Origin: Cryptomeria japonica
Taxonomy: Eukaryota > Streptophyta > Pinopsida > Cupressales > Cupressaceae
Length of the DNA: 64,000 nucleotides
Direction: 5' to 3'
Assembly (NCBI RefSeq): GCF_030272615.1
Contig: NC_081414.1
Span: forward strand, 762,297,648-762,361,647
The position numbers and the translations under genes were made by a program. Positions 56,163 to 64,000 of this stretch are shown here, piece by piece. The number at the start of each line of letters is the position of its first letter. Position 1 is the first letter of the stretch. The notes under the pieces were generated by a model. It did no database searches. It saw only the letters and a list, made by a program, of their open reading frames with translations, and was not told the DNA's origin.

Positions 56163-57345
56163 AATTCTCTGGCCAAAGACTTAAAACTTAGGGATAGTTC
56201 ATCACCCTAAGCTCCTAAAGACTACATTCCCCTAATGGAAATGCACTAAGGTTGCCAACTACAGGAGTATATATAAATATCTTGAATCATTCTTCAAAAT
56301 TTAGCCTAAAGCATAAGGGAGTCAAGTGAATCCACTCAGGATTCCTTCTAATTATACAAAGAATGTGTTTTATCTTAACTTAATATCAGATATTTTTATC
56401 CCTGCCCCTTCACCAAGGTAAATTATCTTGATTTATTTTAATTTTCATTAACACCACAACTTCTTAAAGCCCCATCTTTGGTTGACTATATAATATGGAC
56501 AACTTCATCACTAGACTGCCTAGATAAACCATTTTAGCACAGGATCAAAGCATAATATATAGGTAGTTTTGTTTTCTATCTAGGGTTTTTGAGAATTGTA
56601 TAGTAGGTACACAATGCTTTCTAGTGTCATTACCCCCTGCAGTTCCTCTATATTTCCTACCCATCTTATAGTTCCTACCAATGTTAAGATGCTCATAAAT
56701 AAAAATGGTCCATGATGACCCTTTGCTTGTTTACCTATTTTATCTAATCCTTAATCTTATGACTATGTCACCTTTGACCCCGGGTATCAAAATAAAGGAA
56801 TATTTCATACAATAAGAATGAATTCAAAAAATTATATGTAATCAATCCCTATTGGGTTTTTATGGTTTCACTAACAGATGTTGGTTCATTATAAATTATC
56901 TTATTCTATTTTTGGTCCCAGGGGGATTTTTACACCCTTTAAATCTTATCATAATGTTGGGCTTATTACACCCTGGTGATTTAGAGGGATGATGCCACAA
57001 ATCTGATTATTGCATTCTTATTAGGCCATATATGTAATAACTCAATCATGATGATATTACCCATAAGTGTGATCCAAAGCCATCATTTATACCGAACACT
57101 ACTATTTTTTAATTTCCCTCCTCTTGAATTATGTTTACTAACCAATAGAGATGGAAAATGAAACTATTTACATGAACCTCTTTTAATGAATACTTCTTTA
57201 GAAAAAATATAATTGAATACAAGATTGTAAGGAAGGTTATCATAATCAACCATTTGGAACCAATCCTTTTAGCTATCACAATAAGAAAGAATTATTATTC
57301 TATCAAATGTATCTTTCATCAAAAGATAAGACTATGTTAAGTTTT
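56163..57345. other. Long stretch without a gene
   Basis: No frame above 60 codons and no repeat partner. A TATATAAAT box lies near 56271-56279 and a CTGTAG/ACCCCGGG-containing patch near 56630-56790, but nothing supports a functional site. Confidence 0.4.
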
Positions 57346-59225
57346 GTAGAGATTCGTTGAATGGAGAAGTTTTGGGGACTACCCTTGCTAGGGTTTCACC
57401 AAAATTTAGAGATCCTATTTTTTCTAGATCGAGAGATGTGGTGAATGGGTGTCGTTTATTTGTGGTGGCCCAAGTTGGAAGGCCAAAGAATTAGTTTGGA
57501 CTTGTGAGTTGAGGGGCATGCCAGGTTGGGATTCTTAGTAAGACAAGGCTTCCAAACTAGTTATTGTGATAGATGAGAGGTCACTTTGGGTAGGGTTAGG
57601 AAGGGCCCCTCTAATCATCAGTTTGCTAGCTTTAATGGGTTATTCTCTATAACTAAATCCATCTCTCATATTGTGTAGTCCTTGAAGTAGGGTGTGATAC
57701 AAAATGGTGGTGCTAGGGTTTCTTCAAAGAATGGAAATTCTAGTGTGTCCTAGACTAAATGTGTGGTGATAGGATGTTCACTATTTGTGGAGGTCCATAG
57801 TGGAAGGAAAAATATTCTATTTGTCAGTAGAGTGGTGTTTCAATGGGTAGGGTTGTTTCTCATATCAAGGGATTCCACTCTAGTGTCCAAGTTCATTAGA
57901 ATGAATAGGATGCAGTAACTAGAAGGCACGAGAAGGGCTACTCTCCCAATCATCAGTTTGAATGCCCTTATGGTCTCTCCCTTGGCTTTGCATTTTGATC
58001 TAGTGTAGGGAAAGGGGTCTTGAGATAGAACAAGTTGAGGAATGGGGAAATAAACACTAAAGATGCAATACTATCCCCTCTGAAATTAGTTTGTGTGAAG
58101 CTTGCAAGTGGAGTTGAAGAGGAGGAGGAACATAATGAGAAAGTTTTTTTCTGGGCTAGCCTTGATTGGGAATTTCAGAGGTATTTGGCGAAGCCTAAGA
58201 GATCTTCACAAATGGATCTTCAAGAATTGGGAACCTATTGTGGATGGATGTGTTCAAATTATCTATCCATGTTCTTAGGGTTTCTTCATTGTTGTTTTGG
58301 AAGATGTGAGAGAAACAAATAAAGTGTTTTGTGACCACCATTGGAGCTCAAAAGATCATCAAATTCTTATGTTGAAATCAAGACATTCTTTCTTCAATCC
58401 TTCTACCAAATCATTTGATCGTATCTCCCTGTGGATGAGGCTTCTAAAACTTCCTCCCTAATCATATCTTGATTCCTATTTTAAAAGATTGGGAAATTGT
58501 TTGGATAGTTTCTTATTGGTGAACGAGGGATCCTCAAATCTTCTGGACTCTACTTATGCCTAGATTTTGGTAGAGATGGATGAAATTATGAGTCTCCTTG
58601 AGGAGATTAATATCAAAACATTGAATGGTTGTTGGTTGCAATCCTTGGACTATGAGGGTATCCATTTCAAATCAAGAAGATGTTTTCAAAGTTGACATAT
58701 TGGTGCTTAGTATACAAAAAGGAGGGTGGAAAAGTTTACCACTTGGTGGAAAATTGTCTCTACACTCCATTACTCAGTGGAGAAACATGGGGTGCACCTT
58801 GAGAATGGAATGGATGGTTCCATTGAATTGGCTGAGGTTTCCCAATGTTGAGACTTCTTTAGATAATGTGGCTCTAGTTTTGACAGTGTTAATGCTAGTC
58901 ATTATTTGAATGAGGGGCAAGTGGAATCCTCTTTTGCACCATAGAAGCTGGATTCTAAAGACACTATGCCTTTGCGTTGTAAGGGAAGGTAGATCAGACT
59001 GAAGGTGGGAAAATTTAGGTTGGGAATGTGGAGAAGGAGGATGGTTGGCATTTTGTAAAAGTAAAGCACGTCAAAAGATGTAAACAAGAGACTAGTTGTC
59101 ATATGTTTCTCAGATCACACTCTAAGGAAAAGGCTAGATTGTAGTGTTTAGTCCTGACCTGTTAGTGGGTGTTTTTATTTAGTGATTTTGAGTGGGGAGG
59201 GGAATCCTAATTTGTAGCCTCTACT
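57346..59225 (+). pseudogene. LINE ORF1-type gene (DUF4283-like) without ORF2
   Basis: Reading through stops, the part from about 58135 gives LALIGNFRGIWRSLRDLHKW, then KNWEPIVDGCVQIYPCS, GFFIVVLEDVRETNKVFCDH, LKSRHSFFNPSTKSFDRISL, LWMRLLKLPP, ARILVEMDEIMSLLEEIN and CWLQSLDYEGIHFKSRRC, the standard succession of DUF4283 ORF1. The knuckle is damaged (RCFQS). The end, DGWHFVKVKHVKR, is the W-x-x-V-K block near the ORF1 C-terminus. The N-terminal 57390-58000 contains two diverged repeats. It is followed within 60 bp by a short 3' tail and not by ORF2. Role if intact: RNA-binding gag-like protein. Confidence 0.65.
57385..58000 (+). repeat. Diverged tandem duplication inside the ORF1-like gene
   Basis: Two repeats about 330 bp apart share GGGTTTC, GTGGTGA-(A/G)GG-TGT, TTTGTGG(T/A)GG(C/T)CCA(A/T)AGT, AAGGGC-(C/A)CTCT and AATCATCAGTTTG (57606 and 57940). 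Identity looks moderate. Confidence 0.45.
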
Positions 59226-59290
59226 ACTATGGGCCAAGCCAAAAACCCTCTCTATTAATATTTTTCAAACTAATCTAATAGGAGTAGGCC
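59226..59290 (+). repeat. 3' tail of the ORF1-only element
   Basis: TATGGGCCAAGCCAAAAACC, then CTCTCTATTAATATTTTTC. The GGGC-x-AAAAACCC-TAATA order resembles the tail at 505-556. Confidence 0.4.
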
Positions 59291-59445
59291 CTTCCACCAA
59301 AAAAACTACCAAAAATAAAGACTATGTTAAGTGCTTAAAAATAGCAAATATATTTTCATAAATATTTATAGGTATGAATTAAATGAAATAAAATGTAAAG
59401 AGGTATTATACACAACATAATCTGGTTTATAATAGTACATGATCA

Positions 59446-59637
59446 ACTAGTAATATCTCAAAGTAACTAATCTTCATACAACATGAAACATCTTACCTTT
59501 GACAGAGGATGATCCACAAGATTTTAACCCATTAGTATCCCACTAGTAATATCTCAAAGTAACTAATCTTCATACAACATGAAACATCTTACCTTTGACA
59601 GAGGATGATCCACAAGATTTTAACCCATTAGTATCCC
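59446..59637. repeat. Perfect 96-bp tandem duplication
   Basis: Unit 59446-59541 is repeated at 59542-59637 with no difference that I can see; it begins ACTAGTAATATCTC and ends TTAGTATCCC. All other duplications in this window are visibly diverged, so this one is either very recent or an assembly artefact. Confidence 0.95.
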
Positions 59638-60379
59638 ACATAATTCTTAGAACAAAACCCTATGAAATTCATCTATTTGGATTAATGTAGTTATTTATTA
59701 AATTGATTTTTACTTATTTTGATAGTCCATCATGTACTATACAAAGCACTTTGCATTACCTCTTAGGAATAAAAAATATTCTATTATGTTAACCACAATA
59801 CTTATTAAGATCATTTTTTGTAGAATTATTGACAAAGTATAATTACTCAATTCTAATGCATCATCAATAACTAAAATATATTTTTCTTACCATATACTAA
59901 TTTAACTAAATTACAATAACAAAGGGACACTCAACCATGATGCTCTACAACTCATGAACCACTTCATTTCATTATTTCTACCTAATTTCATTGTATTTGG
60001 TGGCTAAACAATAAGAATAGAATCCATCTTTGTCCATAATTCCAAAAATATTAAATACATTTAATAAAATATATATATTGGATTTGAATGATGTGGCAAG
60101 TCAATCAATTATCCATATGAGATAAATAAATAAAATTATATGTATAACACAGTTTTTTTTATTTAAATCAAGTTAACGGAAGAAAATAGAAATAAAAGAA
60201 ATCATTTAACTGATTCAAAGAATAATTGATACTTTAAAAATAAAAAAACTAATAGTATAAATATTTTAAATATATCTATCTAGAGATATCAATTGAAACA
60301 ATTTTATTTAGATTCAAATTATTTTATTTCACTTTTATTTTTATTTTATGTTTTGCTTGATAAAAAGTAAAGCCATTAT
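59638..60379. other. AT-rich DNA, no gene
   Basis: No ORF, repeat or motif supported beyond simple AT-rich runs. Confidence 0.45.
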
Positions 60380-61870
60380 TTGTATTAAGATCAGGTTTTA
60401 AACCTAAACCTAACCAAGTGGAACTACAACTAGAGAGCCATCTCCCCAAAGAAGAAGAAATCAAAGATCAAAGACCCATACAACAGGTCATAGCACCAAA
60501 TCATCCACAAACACCACTTGAGACAAGAGGATAGAGTGATTGAAAGAGAGAATCCTCTTTCATTGATCTCTTGTTTTTCTTTCCCAACACCTCAATCCAC
60601 CCAACCTCCTACTCAATAACATCACGAGACATCTTACCAAATTCACAAGAGGAAGCCACCTTTCCCTTATTCTCACAAAGTGGGCTGTCATGATTACTCC
60701 CTCAACAGAACCACAACCAGTAGGTTCCTTGTGTTTTAATATTGGCTCTGATTCCTCTAAAACCTTAGACACCTTGTTCGCCTTTTCCTAATTATCAGGT
60801 TTATCAGCTACACTCCTTGCAGTATTCAGGCTTAGCTTATCCTTTAACAATTTTTCCAACTCTTCTACCCTGACTCCCTTTTTTTGAGTGGTAACATCCT
60901 CCTTATCCACAGAATAATGGTGGGAGAAGGCCTCTCTCCATCATGCAGCCACATCTTTCAACTTTTGCTTGCCACAGTTGGCTACTTTGTGGCCAGTTTG
61001 ATAACACCTTGTACATCTAAATGGGATATTTTCATAGTCTACTGATTGCACCTAGATCCCATTTGCAAGCTTCAAAGACAGCTCAGCAGGAGGAGCTTTG
61101 GAAAAATCCATCTCAACTAAAATCTAAGCATACGTGGGAGCTTTCATCCACTCCCAAAAACTTCCCTACAGAGTTACCTATAAATTTAAAACAAGCTTCA
61201 AACCAGAAGTATAAAGGCAAATTAGGCAGCCTTACCCATATTGGGATTTTATTAAATGACAGGGCTAAAAAGTAGGATACCAAGGTTTCATTACCAAAAT
61301 ATGCTTCCCCTCCCAACACCACAACTACTCACATAGGATTGTCGAAGACCACCACAGAAAAGGCTCGAGTGCCAGGATAAATCTGCACATCTCCAATCAA
61401 AAAGGGCTTCCAGCAATTTGTGATCCATTTATGTGAATCAATCAGACTTGGCTAGAGATCTAGAAAGTAGCAAGTCAATCCCATCTCTAGGAAATAATGT
61501 TCATTCTCTTTTATTTCTTTAGAGATTTCTACGTCTAAGCTTACCATTGGCCTGTTAGAAGTTGGAGCCTCCCAAAACAAGGGAAATCATGATTCTTTGG
61601 AGCCCCCTCTGTCGCAACTTATTGAGATGTCAAGCCCCTTTCAAAAGCCTGCTCTTATGAGTTATTGAACCCCCCATAGGTTTCTCTCCTTAAATGAATG
61701 ACAAACTTTGCATTGCCACCAGATCCATTGCCATTACTGGTCAGTATAAAGTTTGCCCTGGCAAAGATAGAGGACCCATGCACGGGTGCACATGACCCAT
61801 CCAAAACCCCAGTCAAAACCCTAGAAGATGAGGGAAAACTTTGGTAGCATCGCAAAGTTCTTTCCACTTC
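60380..61870 (-). pseudogene. LINE ORF1-type gene (DUF4283, CCHC), minus strand, without ORF2
   Basis: On the minus strand the translation gives DSHKWITNCWKPFLIGDVQI, then GTRAFSVVVFDN, GGEAYFGNETLVSYFLAL, IPIWVRLPNLPLYFW, KFIGNSVGKFLGVDESSH and VEMDFSKAPPAELSLKLANG, then the intact zinc knuckle CTRCYQTGHKVANC (complement of 60974-61015) and the acidic/basic tail VEELEKLLKDKLSLN. This is DUF4283 plus zf-CCHC, a plant LINE ORF1. Stops and at least three shifts are present. After the last open frame (to 60560) comes about 150 bp and then a tail AAAACCTGATCTTAATA-AAA near 60385-60410, with no endonuclease or RT on either strand. Confidence 0.8.
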
Positions 61871-62127
61871 AAATTATATTTATTACATACAAAAAAATAT
61901 TTAAATTATATACTCAACCTAACTACAAAAGTTTGAATTCAATTTTTTATACAATGACTAAATAAATTGAATTAGAAAAATTCAGTGTCAAAATTCAATT
62001 AAACATTCATTCCAAAAATATTGAATTCAATTATATTTAATAATAAACTAATAATATTCTAATATAATATAATTAGATCAATGTACATGACTCATATATT
62101 TCTTATTTGTTTAACAAATTTGTACAA
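61871..62127. other. AT-rich upstream flank of the Helitron gene
   Basis: Composed largely of AATTCAATT/ATTGAATTCAA-like words (61930-62040), a degenerate palindrome-rich stretch. It should hold the Helitron 5' end, but a TC terminus cannot be pinpointed by eye. Confidence 0.35.
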
Positions 62128-62409
62128 ATGGGTCGATCGAAGAAATTTTTTGAATCTAATGAACAAAGAAAGGAATATAAAAGAGAATATCAAAGAGAAT
62201 ATCAGAGACAATATAGGAAACAAAAAAATGAACAAATGTCAGATGCCCAAAAGGAAGAGCAAAAGAGGCAAAGGAATGAAACAAAAAGAGCTATAGATGC
62301 ATCTAGAAGACTACAACTATCAACTCAAGAATTACGAGCACAACATAGTAAATCTAAAATTTTACACAAAAAATCAGTTTTTAGGAGGAACCTCTCTGAA
62401 CAATGTTGA
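62128..62409 (+). CDS. Helitron transposase N-terminal basic region
   Basis: 93 codons, intact, beginning MGRSKKFFESNEQRKEYKRE with a YxREYQREYQRQYRKQ periodic repeat, then ASRRLQLSTQELRAQHSKSK. Such Arg/Tyr-rich leaders precede DUF6570 in plant Helitron proteins and may bind DNA (inference). The start at 62128 (MGRSK) fits the family better than the upstream Met at 62107. The frame closes at 62407-62409; the rest of the protein continues in another frame. Confidence 0.65.
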   Translation: MGRSKKFFESNEQRKEYKREYQREYQRQYRKQKNEQMSDAQKEEQKRQRNETKRAIDASRRLQLSTQELRAQHSKSKILHKKSVFRRNLSEQC

Positions 62410-63077
62410 ATCAAAATAACACACAAAACATTGGAAATTTTCGAGAAGGGGAATCCCAACCACCTGAACTAGCATGTCTGACGCAAGTAGAAGAAATGCT
62501 TATCGCACGCATAAATCCAATATTACAAGTTACGCATGCCACAGGTGGTTAGTTCAAATATAAAGGACACACAATTAGCTTTCCACAACACATCAAAAAA
62601 ATAGCGGAAAAATTGCCACATTGTATTACAAGCTTGCCAATAATTATAGTATGAAGGAGAGATCAACATGGGATGAGTTATAATTGTACTAAAAACAGAG
62701 AGCATGTGTATAGAGAACTATTGTACAAAATTAAGAATGACAAGTTTTATGGAGACGTGACGATTGAAACATGTGCACTTGAAAATTTATCAAAAGGAGC
62801 TAATCAAAATATATTTGAACAGCGAAAAATTGTAAACATGGAATTAGATTTTGATACAAATGAAATTGTGTTTGTCGGACCGCTCTTGGAAACTAAAGAA
62901 GATAACATTATTGATCACACAACATCGATGGCATCAAAACCACCAAATGCACAAAGAGAGATGGATTTGATTCATGCATGGATTAACAATAAAAACACAA
63001 ATCCATCATCATTGATCGAGTGGCCAGGAATTGGTGGATCTCCAATCTTGATGAATATACTACATTGGGACTACTAG
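62410..63077 (+). pseudogene. Helitron transposase, DUF6570-like region
   Basis: Continues with PPELACLTQVEEMLIARINP, then LQVTHATGG, FKYKGHTISFPQHIKKIAEK, LPIIIV-RRDQHG, MSYNCTKNREHVYRELLYKI and FYGDVTIETCALENLSKGAN, the recognised order of this conserved Helitron region. Stops occur near 62550 and 62651, and a one-base shift near 63040 moves into the next domain. Domain function is unknown. Confidence 0.75.
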
Positions 63078-63799
63078 ATATGGCATTCCTGATATTGTTT
63101 CCCGATAGGAAATGTGACTGGTTGGATCATCGGATCAAACAAGTACATCTCTATGAATATGCAAAGCATCTAATTCTATATAGAGATAATTGTTCTGGGA
63201 AGCATCTCAGGTTCTGATATTACATTACAAATATGATTATGAGGCATCAAGCACAAATGTCAATAACTATTTTCATCAAAAGAAATCTAGGTGAATTGCC
63301 AATCACAATAATGGAACTACGTGAGAACATGGAGAATATTCCAAACTCACATTTGGCTGATAGGTTGATGTGATTTGGTACAACTCTAAGAGGTACAAGA
63401 TCTTACTGGACAAAATGTCGAGCAAAACTAACAGACATGCTACATCAGATTGGAACGTCGACTATATTTTTCACTTTAAGTGCCCCTGATTTGTATTGGC
63501 TAGACTTACATGCACTCATGCCAGGTATAACATCGTCAAATCCACGTGAAGCTCAACTATGGCAAAAAAAAATGTCATTGATAATTTTTGCACAATACAT
63601 GCATCTACAAAACTCCAATTTTAGAAACCATGTCCTTGAGAAAGGATTTGATGTTAGAGATTATTGGTATCGATATGAATGGAAACATAGAGGATCTGCA
63701 CATGTACATGGATTTCTCTGGATACATGGATCGCCAGAGATGGATAACATTGATTGGCCAAATGATGTACAACGAAAAAAGTGCAGAAAAATATTTTGA
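63044..63799 (+). pseudogene. Helitron Rep (helitron-like N, HUH nuclease) domain
   Basis: One frame is open from 63044 to 63799 except for TGA at 63215 and 63371, the second replacing the Arg of RLMRFGTT-type sequence (CGA to TGA). Blocks: LLDMAFLILFPDRKCDWLDH, YAKHLILYRD, MIMRHQAQ, FGTTLRGTRSYWTKCRAKLT, QIGTSTIFFTLSAPDLYWLD, LHALMPG, DVRDYWYRYEWKHRGSAHVH and HGFLWIHGSPEMDNIDW. The H-V-H of AHVHGFLW is the metal-binding HUH pair of rolling-circle initiators; the catalytic tyrosines lie further downstream than the visible frame. A continuation KYFDSIIHA then NPREDRHRQ follows in another frame (63785-63850), after which an intron or breakage is likely. Confidence 0.85.
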
Positions 63800-63854
63800 C
63801 AGCATTATTCATGCATAGAACCCTAGAGAAGATAGACATCGACAAAATCTGCAA

Positions 63855-64000
63855 GTATGTTTACAACTATTTGTTGATCTTTGTAAAAAACTTCATTATC
63901 AACATCCTTATAAAATCATAAATTAATCTATTCAAAATTTATTTGCAGCCATTTTGAGATTTCTCCTTCCATCCATGTCTCAAAAACACAAGACAACTTG
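63855..64000 (+). other. Helitron downstream segment, probable intron or decayed exon
   Basis: No continuation of the Rep frame is recognised after 63850 within the window. A GTATGTTT donor-like sequence at 63854-63861 fits the start of an intron. The helicase domain is outside the window. Confidence 0.35.

Larger units (their letters stand above)
62128..64000 (+). mobile_element. Helitron, 5' part of the RepHel gene, runs off the window
   Basis: Three adjoining segments follow the order of plant Helitron transposases: a basic N-terminal region, a DUF6570-like region and the Helitron helicase-like N domain with the HUH motif. The helicase and the 3' CTRR hairpin end would lie beyond 64000. 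Rolling-circle transposons of this type are common in plants. Damage is light in the Rep portion, with two TGA stops in one frame. Confidence 0.85.

Noticed and set aside
1-64000. tRNA, rRNA, CRISPR or prokaryotic operon signals
   Set aside because: None seen. The only tRNA-like words are the retrotransposon primer-binding sites, which are short complements of initiator-Met tRNA.

Overview
The window looks like heterochromatic, gene-poor DNA from a seed plant with a large genome, most probably a gymnosperm or similar. It is strongly AT-rich and almost every recognisable coding piece belongs to a plant-type mobile element: L1-like LINEs with a DUF4283/CCHC ORF1 and an ORF2 ending in zf-RVT and RNase H, Copia and Gypsy LTR elements, and a Helitron. 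A 3.4-kb block of degenerate CCCTAA telomere-like DNA is also present. I saw no conserved cellular housekeeping gene, rRNA, tRNA or CRISPR array. The organism call is inference; no species marker is visible.

Layout. 1-5.4 kb: LINE remnants, then a decayed plant-mobile-domain-like gene with an intact coiled-coil C-terminal ORF (4531-5229). 5.9-23.0 kb: one L1-like LINE, read from ORF1 to RNase H, cut into five pieces by four LTR insertions: a 4.5-kb gag-protease-only Copia (6612-11133), a solo LTR (12983-14120), a 2.3-kb element with 139-bp LTRs (15693-18024) and a protease-only Gypsy-type element (18842-22418). At three of the four insertions, removing the insert and one target duplication restores the LINE reading frame. 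25.1-28.7 kb: a probable 3.5-kb solo LTR.

29.2-55.7 kb: three broken tandem copies of an unclassified unit of roughly 3.4 kb, which I divide into segments A-B-C-D. Copy 1 carries a minus-strand retroposon tail (29716-31208). A LINE 3' end, itself split by a 4.7-kb LTR element that carries only gag (34071-38775, target duplication AACAA), lies between copies 1 and 2. Copy 2 is split by a 5.7-kb insert holding the telomere-like array (40515-46226), flanked by a 24-bp direct repeat. Copy 3 has been invaded by a near-complete LINE plus a second plant-mobile-domain-like fragment (47934-54702). Because other copies stay uninterrupted, they act as empty-site references.

55.7-64 kb: degenerate short repeats, a plus-strand LINE ORF1-type pseudogene with its own 3' tail, a perfect 96-bp tandem duplication, a minus-strand DUF4283/CCHC ORF1 pseudogene, and the 5' part of a Helitron RepHel gene (DUF6570 and HUH-nuclease regions) running off the right edge.

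The most distinctive observations are the telomere-like array as a discrete insertion with an internal empty-site control, and the repeated pattern of single ORF1-like or coiled-coil genes followed directly by a similar CAAAAACC...TAATAAAA tail without any ORF2.
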